The notes beneath the pieces are model-generated. The model searched no databases. It worked only from the letters and a program-made list of their open reading frames with translations, and was not told the DNA's origin. Positions 6,797 through 14,712 of a stretch of DNA of 26,877 nucleotides are shown piece after piece. The stretch's first letter is position 1. Every line of letters begins with the position of its first letter. The DNA is from an uncultured Coprococcus sp. (GTDB taxonomy: Bacteria; Bacillota_A; Clostridia; Lachnospirales; Lachnospiraceae). The DNA is taken from assembly GCA_900767685.1 (NCBI GenBank), contig CAAGAB010000100.1:1-26877 (forward strand), in the 5' to 3' direction. Both the position numbers and the translations under genes were made by a program.

Positions 6797-9013
6797 TTAC
6801 TTGGTACACTTAACTCCAACGGCTGCTGAGTATCCCGACTGAGCCTTGACACCATTGCCGCCGACTGCAACTGATGCAGTCTTGTAATAATATGTCTTGC
6901 CCTTTGCTGCCTTCTTATCAACAAATGAGGTATCCTTCACAGCTCCAACCTTCACATACCTGCCATTCTTGCTTGTGGAGCGGTATACATAATATGCCTG
7001 TGCGCCAGTTACCTTATTCCATGAAACTATAACTGTCTTTGCAGCTGTGTTCTTGGCACTTGACATCTTCGGTGCTCCAAGCTTGTGCGTATAGGTATAT
7101 GCATAACCGCTTTTACCTTCATAATTGAAATTGATATATGAGTTGCTTGACGCATTTGCGAACGGAACCTGTGGCTCTATATAATACTTGTAACCTGTCT
7201 TCACCGAGTAATCCTTATCCTCGAATGCTGTCGAAGACACTTCGCCTCTCCACTGGGTGTTTCCAGACTGAAGGTTTTCCCTGTATACAGAATATTTTGT
7301 TGCTCCCGGAACTGCATTCCATCTGACTACGGCTGTTCCATTGGTCTTTCTTGCAACCTTTACTCCGTTTGCACGAGGAACTTTGTTTACAGCAATACTT
7401 GATGTTGAACTACCTTCAACGCCACCCTTGTATGCGCTTATATATACACCGCTATACTTCATTCCCTTTGTCTTTGATCCAGGATTTCTGAACCTGCATT
7501 TAGTTCTTGTTGCGCCTTTGAGCTTGGCTACAATCTCAGTTTTTCCTGTGAAATTGTTATATGCTTTGACAAGGTATCCCGAGGCTCCCATAGCCTTGTC
7601 CCACACTATATTGGTGTATATGACATATGTCTGCTTATCCTTGCTTATCGCAGTCTGAATCGAAGTTACTTCACAGTTTCCTATATAGCCATCAAATCCC
7701 ATGGTGGTGTCATTAGAATTCTGATTCTCGTATAACACCTTTCCGCCTGACACGCTCTGCGCCTTGACAGTGAACCAATATGACTCTCCAGCTGTCAATC
7801 CCTTCACTGTGTATGATGTACCCTTTGTAGTTGCAATTTTTCTATTCTTATCATTAGAGATATCTCTGCTTCTATACCATATCTCATAGACATTCGCCCC
7901 GCGAACCTTGTCCCAGGACAGTTTTACAGAGCTGGTGGACAGCTTCTCTATGTTGACATCAGGAGTTCCCATGACCACCTTAACTCCTCGGCCAGCGATA
8001 CTGGCGGTTGCTACAGGTCCCGAGTAAAGCTTCTGGGTTACCACATCATAGTACTTAGGAATTATCTTATAAAAATATGTCTTGCCAGCCTTCACTGTCG
8101 TATCAGTAAATGTCTTGCTTGTGGTGGTTTTGATCTTTTTATAGCCACCATTCTTCTGGGAAGATCTGTATATCTCGAACTGATTATAATTGCCCGCATC
8201 TTCTATCGTTATATCAACACCCTTAGCTCCGAGAGTTGAAGTGAAAGAGATAGTGTTTTTGTTAACTACAGCAGCCTTTATGACTGGCGATACTGTGATC
8301 ACTTTATCTGCATTGTTATATGTGTTCTTGACAGCCACAAGCTTAACCTTATAATAATAAGTCTTGCCATAAGCGGTCTTTTTGTCTGTATACCAGATTG
8401 AACGTCCACCGTAGCTATTAACTCTATCAATTTTCTTATATCCGCTGTTAGGATTCGTAGATCTGTAGATATCACAAGAGAACTCAGTATTCATATACCC
8501 CTTGAACACTATGTCTAATCCAACACCCTGATACTTATAATACCCATCGCTCTGATAAGATGTACTCACGCTGGCTGTACTGTTTGCCTTGTCGAAACCA
8601 TATGCTGCAAACTTTCTCTTGACTGACTTGGTAACAGTCTTTCCGTCAGTGCCTTCCACTACAAGCTTGATCGTATATACAATTCCTGCGTCGCCGTAGA
8701 AATATCTATCGATATCCCACTGACCGTCATATGGGTCTGCATAGCTTGTTTCATACAAGACATCATTGATGTATACCTTGGCACATTTGCCCTCGCCTCT
8801 TGCATATATGTTTATGTAGTTGGAGCTCTCTATTATGCTTGACGCTCCGGCACTGAAATAATATACCACTGCAGCGCTCTTTGTGCTGTCGGATATTACC
8901 GCCTGAGACTGACCGGTGGTATCCGTGGCAGCCATGGCCGGTGCCGCCTCTCCAAATACAAGTGCAGAGGCAAGTGCTATACACAAAGCTTTACTTATTA
9001 CTCTATTCTTCAT
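6797..9013 (-). CDS. Secreted fibronectin-III-like repeat protein (paralogue B)
   Basis: This encodes 738 residues. A Sec signal peptide (MKNRVISKALCIALASALVFG) ends with APAMA-A near residue 28. The rest consists of at least five fibronectin-III-like beta-sandwich repeats of about 90-100 residues. Their signatures include IYRSTNPNSGYKKI, IYRSSQKNGGYKKI and VYRSTSKNGRYVKV, each followed by a KGKTYYYKV-type strand. There is no LPxTG motif, SLH domain or C-terminal membrane anchor, so it is probably released or loosely wall-bound. It starts 17 bp after its paralogue ends, with AAAAGGGG ahead of the ATG, and shares that operon. A role in adhesion, matrix or carbohydrate contact is a guess; no catalytic domain is visible. 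Confidence 0.85.
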   Translation of the reverse strand: MKNRVISKALCIALASALVFGEAAPAMAATDTTGQSQAVISDSTKSAAVVYYFSAGASSIIESSNYINIYARGEGKCAKVYINDVLYETSYADPYDGQWDIDRYFYGDAGIVYTIKLVVEGTDGKTVTKSVKRKFAAYGFDKANSTASVSTSYQSDGYYKYQGVGLDIVFKGYMNTEFSCDIYRSTNPNSGYKKIDRVNSYGGRSIWYTDKKTAYGKTYYYKVKLVAVKNTYNNADKVITVSPVIKAAVVNKNTISFTSTLGAKGVDITIEDAGNYNQFEIYRSSQKNGGYKKIKTTTSKTFTDTTVKAGKTYFYKIIPKYYDVVTQKLYSGPVATASIAGRGVKVVMGTPDVNIEKLSTSSVKLSWDKVRGANVYEIWYRSRDISNDKNRKIATTKGTSYTVKGLTAGESYWFTVKAQSVSGGKVLYENQNSNDTTMGFDGYIGNCEVTSIQTAISKDKQTYVIYTNIVWDKAMGASGYLVKAYNNFTGKTEIVAKLKGATRTKCRFRNPGSKTKGMKYSGVYISAYKGGVEGSSTSSIAVNKVPRANGVKVARKTNGTAVVRWNAVPGATKYSVYRENLQSGNTQWRGEVSSTAFEDKDYSVKTGYKYYIEPQVPFANASSNSYINFNYEGKSGYAYTYTHKLGAPKMSSAKNTAAKTVIVSWNKVTGAQAYYVYRSTSKNGRYVKVGAVKDTSFVDKKAAKGKTYYYKTASVAVGGNGVKAQSGYSAAVGVKCTK

Positions 9014-9030
9014 ACTCTACCCCTTTTCCT

Positions 9031-11256
9031 TTACTTCTTAATCTTTACTGCTCTGGCACTGGATGCTGATGACTTTACAACTTTTCCGCATTCATTGACA
9101 GTATAAGCAACAACCTTATAGTAATATGTCTTACCCTTCTTAAGCTTCTTGTCGGCATATACCATAACCTTCGATGAAGTCTTTGCCACCTGCACATATT
9201 TGCCATTTGCCTTGTCTGAGCGGTATACTTTGTAGCACTTTGCGTTTGCTATCTTTCCCCACTTGATGGCTGCTGTTCCGGCAGATGAGTTGACACCTGA
9301 TGATATCGCAGGTCTTGAAAGTGCATGGGTGTATGTTACAAATCCACTTTCATCGCCTTCATAGAAACCAGCGATTGAGTCTTCAGGGTAAACAGTATAT
9401 GTATACTCCATGCCATTTGTAACATGGGTATCCACAAACTTTGTTGCTGTAGTCGATGCTATGGTCTGTGTCACACCAAGAGCCGTTCTCCTCTTTACCA
9501 CATATGTCTTTGCGCCAGGCACGGCTGTCCATGCTATTAATACTGAAGTTCCCGACTTTCTTGTCACCTTAACCCTTGATACGGCAGGAAGTCTATTATT
9601 TGAAAGTGAGTATGAAACTCCGCCCATAGTTTTTCCCTTATATGGGATAACCTGTATATCAGTGTATTTCAGTCCCTTTTTCTTGTCTGCCACATTCCTG
9701 AATGTGTATGATGTAGCTTTTGCTGAGAGCTTCTTGATAGTCTCTGCCTTACCTGTATACCTGTTGTATGCCTTGATATAATATCCAGAAGCACCCCAAT
9801 CCTTATACCATGCCATCTTGTAATTTACTGCGACAACACCCTTCTTTGTATCAGCCGATGACTTGACAGCAGTGGTATAGAGATCCTGAACCTGTGTGGT
9901 ATAACCCATTGTACGTGTTCCTGTATAACTATCTTCATATTTAACCACAGCGCCCGCCTTCTTCACTGTGCGGACTTTGACTGAATATTCTCCATCTGCG
10001 GCAAGATTCTTGAGCACGCAGGATTTCTTCTTTGTAACCGCTGCCTTTCTGTATGCATCTCCATCCAGATCATCTCTCTTATACCATATTTCATATGATA
10101 CATCCGAACTATTCTCTGCGTACCACTCACACTTCATGGATGTGGCTGACACCTGGGTAAGTGTAGCACCGGCAGCATCCATGAGATATCTTATCGCCTT
10201 TGGCTCAGATGCTTTACCCGTTGCGGTCTTGCCTGTCTTGGAATCGTAATACTTCGGAACAGCCTTATAGTAATATACTGTTCCCTTCTTTATATTCGTA
10301 TCTTCATAATACTGTCCATAGACCGTTGCTATCTTCTTATAACCCTTTGCCTTATTGGTAGAACGGTACAGATCATACTGGTTTGCAAATGAAGAACCTA
10401 TGAGCAGGGAATTAACTGCCTTTTTCCCTTCATTTTTTCCATACGAACCGTTGTTGTATATATAACACTCAGGCACTCCATAGCGTACGCCGGCTGCAGA
10501 ACTCACAGCGAGAACCTTGTCCTTGGCAACATACTGATCTGTTCCTCTGAGTATACGGAACTTGTAGTAATACGCTGATCCGGACTTCACCTTTGTATCA
10601 GTGTATGAAATTCTCCAGTCGGATGACGTTACACCATTTCCGATACGTGTATACCCGCCACTTGGCTTAGACGATCTGTACACCTCATAGGTAAAGCTTT
10701 TACCCTTTGGATTGTCTATCTTCGCGGTCACCTCTACGCCAGCAGGTCTCATGATACCATTGGCATCAGCATCGCCACTCACACTTGTCGCTGTAACTGT
10801 AGGATCATCTTTGCTGGTCTTTTTAAATACGACAGATGCTGTGGTGATCTTCTTCTGCAGCTTGTACACTTTCCCGTCCTTATTGCTGTATCTGAGTTCT
10901 ACGGTATATGTTGTCCCAGGTAACGAATTAATATTGAGATAATATCCATTATACCCATTATCTGTACCTGATGTTCTTTCATCATATTTCTTTCCGTTAA
11001 CCAATAGAACTGTCTTGTATGCATACGCAACAGCATTGACCGATATGGTATCTCCATAATACTCGTTCACATTAAGATACTCCACCTCCGGTGTGCTAGC
11101 CGCCACCTCTGCGATACTCTCGTCAGCAGCTACGCTGACGGCTTCTTTACTGGCCGCTGCATTACTCTCCGCCGCCGATGCTATTCCCACATCACCGAAT
11201 ACCATCGCTGAGGCCAGAGCAATACAGAGACATCTTCTTGCAATGCCTTTTCTCAT
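9031..11256 (-). CDS. Secreted fibronectin-III-like repeat protein (paralogue A)
   Basis: This encodes 741 residues from the ATG at 11256, chosen because AAGGGGA is correctly spaced and a signal peptide follows directly (RRCLCIALASAMVFG, with cleavage after IASA). A longer frame to 11343 lacks such a site. A Ser/Ala/Glu-rich linker follows, then Fn3-like repeats with the same signatures as its neighbour (VYRSSKPSGGYTRI, LYRSTNKAKGYKKI, VYRSDKANGKYVQV, each near a YYYKV strand). The last repeat ends with a lysine-rich tail (AVKIKK). It is first in the two-gene operon behind a strong promoter. The shared architecture shows the pair arose by tandem duplication and diverged. No anchor motif is seen; function is unknown. 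Confidence 0.85.
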   Translation of the reverse strand: MRKGIARRCLCIALASAMVFGDVGIASAAESNAAASKEAVSVAADESIAEVAASTPEVEYLNVNEYYGDTISVNAVAYAYKTVLLVNGKKYDERTSGTDNGYNGYYLNINSLPGTTYTVELRYSNKDGKVYKLQKKITTASVVFKKTSKDDPTVTATSVSGDADANGIMRPAGVEVTAKIDNPKGKSFTYEVYRSSKPSGGYTRIGNGVTSSDWRISYTDTKVKSGSAYYYKFRILRGTDQYVAKDKVLAVSSAAGVRYGVPECYIYNNGSYGKNEGKKAVNSLLIGSSFANQYDLYRSTNKAKGYKKIATVYGQYYEDTNIKKGTVYYYKAVPKYYDSKTGKTATGKASEPKAIRYLMDAAGATLTQVSATSMKCEWYAENSSDVSYEIWYKRDDLDGDAYRKAAVTKKKSCVLKNLAADGEYSVKVRTVKKAGAVVKYEDSYTGTRTMGYTTQVQDLYTTAVKSSADTKKGVVAVNYKMAWYKDWGASGYYIKAYNRYTGKAETIKKLSAKATSYTFRNVADKKKGLKYTDIQVIPYKGKTMGGVSYSLSNNRLPAVSRVKVTRKSGTSVLIAWTAVPGAKTYVVKRRTALGVTQTIASTTATKFVDTHVTNGMEYTYTVYPEDSIAGFYEGDESGFVTYTHALSRPAISSGVNSSAGTAAIKWGKIANAKCYKVYRSDKANGKYVQVAKTSSKVMVYADKKLKKGKTYYYKVVAYTVNECGKVVKSSASSARAVKIKK

Positions 11257-11388
11257 AAATTCCCCTTTCTCTTTCCCAGGCTGACATTTGTCATGGCTGT
11301 CCACCGGTATTATGTCCGTCTTGTAAGCCATCCAACCGAACACCCCCTCATGTCACTCCCTGCATTTAATAAAAATTAATTCTTCTTT
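11257..11388 (-). other. Leader of about 125 nt for the Fn3-repeat operon
   Basis: The promoter predicts a transcript starting near 11382, giving a 5' UTR of about 125 nt. It contains ATGGCT and AGCCAT as an inverted repeat around 25-30 nt apart, and a small GACA/TGTC hairpin before the ribosome binding site. I compared it by eye with c-di-GMP riboswitch consensus segments and see no convincing match. The rest of the 485-bp gap (11257-11741) holds the promoter, the terminator of the upstream gene and no gene I can support. Confidence 0.4.
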
Positions 11389-11417
11389 ATTCTATATACA
11401 TAATTTATTTTAGTCAA
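11389..11417 (-). promoter_or_regulatory. Sigma-A promoter for the tandem Fn3-repeat genes
   Basis: On the minus strand, TTGACT (11412-11417) and TAGAAT (11389-11394) are separated by 17 bp in an AT-rich context. This is the only good promoter seen upstream of 11256; the second Fn3 gene follows after only 17 bp, so it probably drives both. Confidence 0.8.
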
Positions 11418-11565
11418 CATTATTAAACTACAAATAAAAATCTAGTCACTTTCGCTAAATGCAACTAGAGATATAGGACAAATGCGTTGATGGTTTAATC
11501 CCATTCAACATCCGTTTTGTCCATTCTATGTAAATCGCATCAAACAACTGCATCGCACTTTCTCC

Positions 11566-11605
11566 CAAAAACAGACGGCGGGAACATCTCTATTCCCGCC
11601 GTCTG
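11566..11605 (-). terminator. Intrinsic terminator after the trigger-factor-like lipoprotein pair
   Basis: A perfect 13-bp stem CAGACGGCGGGAA (11572-11584) / TTCCCGCCGTCTG (11593-11605) has an 8-nt loop. On the minus strand it is followed by TTTTT. It lies about 140 bp past the stop at 11742. The intervening 3' region is gene-free. Confidence 0.92.
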
Positions 11606-11741
11606 CTGTAACTTACCATTATATATATTATTCTTTTTCAAATCTCTGTCATACAGGTGAACTACCCATTGTCTAAAGCCAGTGGGATTGCGATAGCCCT
11701 ACTTCAAATGCATGCTGCTCTGCAGTATAGCTCTTCACTGC

Positions 11742-12899
11742 CTAACTCTCTGTTGTTCCCTCTGTTGTTCCTTCTGTCGTTTCCTCGCTGCCAGACTCAG
11801 AAGTAGCTGCTTCCTCTGTATCTTCTGAAGCCTCCGTATCCTCGGTCTCCACAGCTCTCTTCATAAGAAAGTCCAGCACATTCTCCTCTGTCGCATAGAA
11901 CACAAGGTCATCCTCTGTGTAATACTTGTCAACATCTGAGTCATTCTCCAGATTATTGTCCTCCACAACCTTTGCCCTGTACGCTTTGACATCCGCATCA
12001 TCCGCCAGAAGATCATTGTCAAGCGCTATACATGACACGACTATCTTCTCCTTCATGACATTCTCAACTGATGTGTGAAGCTTGTCAAGGAACGCAGCCT
12101 CATCGCTTGCACCGTAGAAGTATGTCAGATATGTGCTTACATCAATTCCATAATTCTCTGCATTCTGCTTTGCATTGTTCACGGTTGTCTGGATGTATGT
12201 CTTTATCTCTTCTTCAGGATACTTGTCAAACGTAACCTTTTCCTCCACAGCCTTGAGAACTGAAGCCTTGTCCTCATCATCTGCATCCTTGTTCTTGTCA
12301 GACTGAAGATCCTCTCTGAGATGCTTTGTATATGCATCTGTAGTCGTATACTCACCATCTGTTGCCTTCTTTACAAGGGCGTCTGTATACTCCGGAACTG
12401 TTGTGACCGAGATATAGTTTACGGTAACCTTGTAAGTTGCAGTCAGTCCTGCCACTGTGGTATCTGAATAATCGTCTGGATATGTAACAGTGATCTCCTT
12501 CACGTCACCAGCCTTGCTGCCTATGAGCTGATCATCACTGCCGTCACCCAATGTATTGTTGCCAATAGTAAGAGAATAACCTGTCTTGCTGTCTTTCTCC
12601 GTTCCGGATATCGTCTCAACATAGTCAACGTTAACTTTATCGCCATCTTTTATGGCGCTGGTCTTATCTTCGCTTGTCTCAGAGTTATCGTTGCAGAAAC
12701 TATCTATAGAACCCTGAACATCGTCATCTGTAACCTCTCTGGAAGCCGGGACATACTCTATATCAGTATATGCTGCCTTGTCCACCACTGCGCACTTTGA
12801 ATACTTGTTAAACTGGCTTTTGTTGTTGCTGCATCCGGTCATAAGTCCCGCACACATCGCCGCCATGATTCCGGCTGCTATTATCTTCTTAGCTCTCAT
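11742..12899 (-). CDS. Trigger-factor-like lipoprotein with degenerate FKBP domain
   Basis: This encodes 385 residues. A lipoprotein signal peptide ends in LMTGC with acylated Cys23, so it should sit on the outer face of the membrane. An FKBP/trigger-factor PPIase-like domain (about 85-165) keeps the frame GDKVNVDYVETISG, LIGSKAGDVKEITVTYPDDY and AGLTATYKVTV. It lacks the aromatic active-site pieces seen in its paralogue (there is no F-x-G-G; FIDNFEDQIIG becomes DGSDDQLIG). A helical chaperone-like arm follows. The C-terminus is an acidic Thr/Glu/Ser tail (EETTEGTTEGTTES). It follows the intact paralogue by 46 bp and probably shares its operon. The inferred role is a holdase chaperone for exported proteins. 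Confidence 0.82.
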   Translation of the reverse strand: MRAKKIIAAGIMAAMCAGLMTGCSNNKSQFNKYSKCAVVDKAAYTDIEYVPASREVTDDDVQGSIDSFCNDNSETSEDKTSAIKDGDKVNVDYVETISGTEKDSKTGYSLTIGNNTLGDGSDDQLIGSKAGDVKEITVTYPDDYSDTTVAGLTATYKVTVNYISVTTVPEYTDALVKKATDGEYTTTDAYTKHLREDLQSDKNKDADDEDKASVLKAVEEKVTFDKYPEEEIKTYIQTTVNNAKQNAENYGIDVSTYLTYFYGASDEAAFLDKLHTSVENVMKEKIVVSCIALDNDLLADDADVKAYRAKVVEDNNLENDSDVDKYYTEDDLVFYATEENVLDFLMKRAVETEDTEASEDTEEAATSESGSEETTEGTTEGTTES

Positions 12900-12945
12900 A
12901 ATATTTTTCGCTTACCCCTTCGTTATCTTTTATATATCCAGCACT

Positions 12946-14169
12946 TTACTCTGCTGCTTCTGTATCTGCCTCTGCGTCTGTCTCTTCTGCTGTTGTAGCT
13001 TCTGTTGCAGCTGCTGTTGTCGCATCCACAGCCTTCGCATCCTTGTAAAGCACATCGTTCATGACCTTGTAAGCAAGAGCATTATACTTGAGGTCAATAG
13101 CTGACACATTGCTTCTAACGCTCTCCTCATCAACATTGTTCTTGGCTGCATAATCAGCAATATATTCATCAGTCTCCTGATCTGTAACTGTCAGTCCCTC
13201 AGCCTTCGCTATGGCACACATTACCATCTTCTCCTTCAGAGACTCCTCGCAGATATTGTATATAACCTGAGCAAATGCATCCTCGTCATCATATCCATAA
13301 TAGTACTTGATATATGTTGCATAATCCATACCGTAGTTCTCAGCCTGACTCTTGATGGATGTCACAAGCTGCTGTGCACTTGCCTGTACCTCTTCTGTAG
13401 AGAGATTCGATATCTTACAGTTGTTGATGACCTTGGTCATGATATCGCTCTGTGCACTTGCAAGGGCTGAATCCTCCTTGCTTTTATTCAGCTCCTCACG
13501 TACAGATTCCTCATACTCCTTTGTCGTCTTGTAATCTGTGTTGTCTGAAACAAGCTTATCGTTGTATGTGGCAGGCTTATCAATCTTGATATAGTTGAGA
13601 GTAGTCTTGAACTCCGCCTCCTTGCCCGCAAGGCTTGTCTCACCATAATTCTCTGGGAATGTAGCCGTTACAGTGAATGTCTCTCCCGGCTTATGTCCTA
13701 TGATCTGATCCTCAAAATTATCTATGAATGCACCGGAACCAAGTACAAGATCATAACCACTTCCGTTGGTATTACCACCGTTGAACTCCTCTCCGTCAAC
13801 TGAACCTACATAATCTATATTGACAGTATCTCCCTTCTTTGCTGCACTTGTTGTATCCTTGTCAAATGTTCCAAGTCCATCAACAAACTCATCTATCTTC
13901 TGCTGAACCTCGTCGTCTGTAACCTTAACGTCCGTCTTGGTATACTCAATACCCTTGTAATCGCCAAGCTCAACATTCTCTGCATATTTCTCTACATACT
14001 CATCTATGCTCTCTTCATTCGCCGCGACATCCTCTGCCACGTCAGAAGCTGTAGCCTCTTTCTGAGTATCACCCTTCTTATCATCGCTCTTATCTCCGCA
14101 TCCGGTCATAAATGACATGGACAATGCCAGTGCAAGAACGACCACACACCCTTTTTTGAACTTTCTCAT
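12946..14169 (-). CDS. Trigger-factor-like lipoprotein with FKBP-type PPIase domain
   Basis: This encodes 407 residues. The signal peptide ends in FMTGC with acylated Cys24. A Lys/Asp/Glu-rich linker leads to an FKBP-type domain (about 105-195) with GDTVNIDYVGSVDGEEF, LGSGAFIDNFEDQIIG, KPGETFTVTATFPENYG and AGKEAEFKTTL. These match the PPIase domain of trigger factor. A helical region resembling the trigger-factor C-terminal chaperone arm follows (about 205-375). The end is an Ala/Thr/Glu low-complexity tail (AVDATTAAATEATTAEE). There is no ribosome-binding domain, as expected for a protein working outside the membrane. The likely role is prolyl isomerisation and folding of secreted proteins, perhaps including the Fn3-repeat proteins nearby (inference). 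Confidence 0.87.
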   Translation of the reverse strand: MRKFKKGCVVVLALALSMSFMTGCGDKSDDKKGDTQKEATASDVAEDVAANEESIDEYVEKYAENVELGDYKGIEYTKTDVKVTDDEVQQKIDEFVDGLGTFDKDTTSAAKKGDTVNIDYVGSVDGEEFNGGNTNGSGYDLVLGSGAFIDNFEDQIIGHKPGETFTVTATFPENYGETSLAGKEAEFKTTLNYIKIDKPATYNDKLVSDNTDYKTTKEYEESVREELNKSKEDSALASAQSDIMTKVINNCKISNLSTEEVQASAQQLVTSIKSQAENYGMDYATYIKYYYGYDDEDAFAQVIYNICEESLKEKMVMCAIAKAEGLTVTDQETDEYIADYAAKNNVDEESVRSNVSAIDLKYNALAYKVMNDVLYKDAKAVDATTAAATEATTAEETDAEADTEAAE

Positions 14170-14237
14170 AAATATTACCTCTTTTATTTTTTATTTGTAG
14201 AAAACCCATTTGTTAATGATAATCTTCAACGAATTAA

Positions 14238-14266
14238 CTTATATCATATTTCTTTGTAAAAATAAA
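14238..14266 (-). promoter_or_regulatory. Weak promoter candidate for the trigger-factor-like pair
   Basis: On the minus strand, TATAAG (14238-14243) lies 17 bp from TTTATT (14261-14266). The -10 is good and the -35 poor. No better pair was found between 14170 and 14345. Confidence 0.4.
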
Positions 14267-14393
14267 GCAATTTGACCTAATTCATACAATTCTCACAAAT
14301 AGCTGTATATATGATTACTGCCTGATACCGCTTTCTATTTTGGATACGTTTTTGTGACACAATCAGCATCTTCCACATTAATCAAACGCAAAA

Positions 14394-14409
14394 CTACAAT
14401 ATGTTGTGT
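14394..14409. promoter_or_regulatory. Distal NrdR-like box
   Basis: CTACAATATGTTGTGT agrees with the NrdR box consensus ACACWATATNTWGTGT at 14 of 16 positions; the mismatches are the first two bases. It lies 224 bp upstream of the proximal pair and about 50 bp upstream of the distal promoter. Being a single site, it is less certain than the pair. Confidence 0.5.
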
Positions 14410-14458
14410 CCACATATTTTTTTATTTTCTATATTTTGTATTTTTTACAAATAACATA

Positions 14459-14487
14459 TGGACAAACATTTTTACGGGTGATATAAT
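14459..14487 (+). promoter_or_regulatory. Distal plus-strand promoter upstream of nrdD
   Basis: TGGACA (14459-14464) and a perfect TATAAT (14482-14487) are separated by exactly 17 bp. The start would be near 14494, about 220 bases before nrdD. It points into the candidate structured RNA. Confidence 0.65.
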
Positions 14488-14491
14488 CAAC

Positions 14492-14610
14492 GATATTGAC
14501 ACACGCTGTAAAAATTCTTATACACAGTTCATCTGTGCAGAACATTTTACAAAGCCAGGGAAACTTGCGACGGAGCACTTAATTGTCGCTAATTTTTTTG
14601 CGGCTTTTTC
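14492..14610 (+). ncRNA. Candidate structured RNA or attenuated leader upstream of nrdD
   Basis: Starting just after a good promoter, the transcript can form a long interrupted hairpin. TGTAAAA (14507-14513) pairs with TTTTACA (14545-14551), TTCT with AGAA inside it, and CACAG (14523-14527) with CTGTG (14533-14537) around a 5-nt loop. A second domain has AAAGCC (14551-14556) facing GGCTTT (14602-14607). It encloses GCGAC/GTCGC (14567-14571, 14585-14589), followed by a seven-T run, and ends in GGCTTTTT. The T-rich ends could terminate an RNA of roughly 100-120 nt. No known riboswitch class is recognised. It could be an sRNA, an attenuator for nrdD, or chance folding in AT-rich DNA. Confidence 0.45.
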
Positions 14611-14617
14611 AAGCCAA

Positions 14618-14633
14618 GCACGACATATTGTGT
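14618..14633. promoter_or_regulatory. NrdR box 1 of nrdD
   Basis: GCACGACATATTGTGT matches the NrdR box consensus, read in its reverse-palindrome form, at 14 of 16 positions. Its start is 32 bp from that of the second box, about three helical turns, which is one of the spacings known for cooperative NrdR binding. Confidence 0.75.
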
Positions 14634-14644
14634 TTCTTTTCGCT

Positions 14645-14673
14645 TTGTCCCACTATATTTAGTGTCATATAAT
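14645..14673 (+). promoter_or_regulatory. Proximal nrdD promoter overlapped by an NrdR box
   Basis: TTGTCC (14645-14650) and a perfect TATAAT (14668-14673) are 17 bp apart. Transcription would start near 14680, giving a leader of about 33 nt with GGGAG ahead of the nrdD ATG. NrdR box 2 fills the spacer, so bound NrdR would block polymerase. Confidence 0.8.
14650..14665. promoter_or_regulatory. NrdR box 2 of nrdD, between -35 and -10
   Basis: CCACTATATTTAGTGT matches the NrdR box consensus ACACWATATNTWGTGT at 15 of 16 positions. NrdR is the ATP-cone zinc-ribbon repressor of bacterial ribonucleotide reductase genes. The nrdR gene itself is not in the window. Confidence 0.8.
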
Positions 14674-14712
14674 TATACATAGAATTCACAACACACACAG
14701 GGAGAATGGGAA

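Noticed and set aside
8763..8984. Frame in the signal-peptide region of an Fn3 gene
   Set aside because: Same strand, other frame, with a Cys/His-rich composition typical of an out-of-frame shadow.
11257..11343. N-terminal extension of the first Fn3 protein
   Set aside because: It would bury the signal peptide 29 residues in and lacks a usable ribosome binding site; the ATG at 11256 has both.
11257..11388. c-di-GMP riboswitch in the Fn3 operon leader
   Set aside because: Adhesin-type genes often carry one, but the conserved core segments of GEMM-type riboswitches are not seen.
14354..14662. 102-residue plus-strand frame upstream of nrdD
   Set aside because: It has no ribosome binding site, is Phe/Thr-rich as expected of AT-rich non-coding DNA, and overlaps promoters, NrdR boxes and the candidate RNA.
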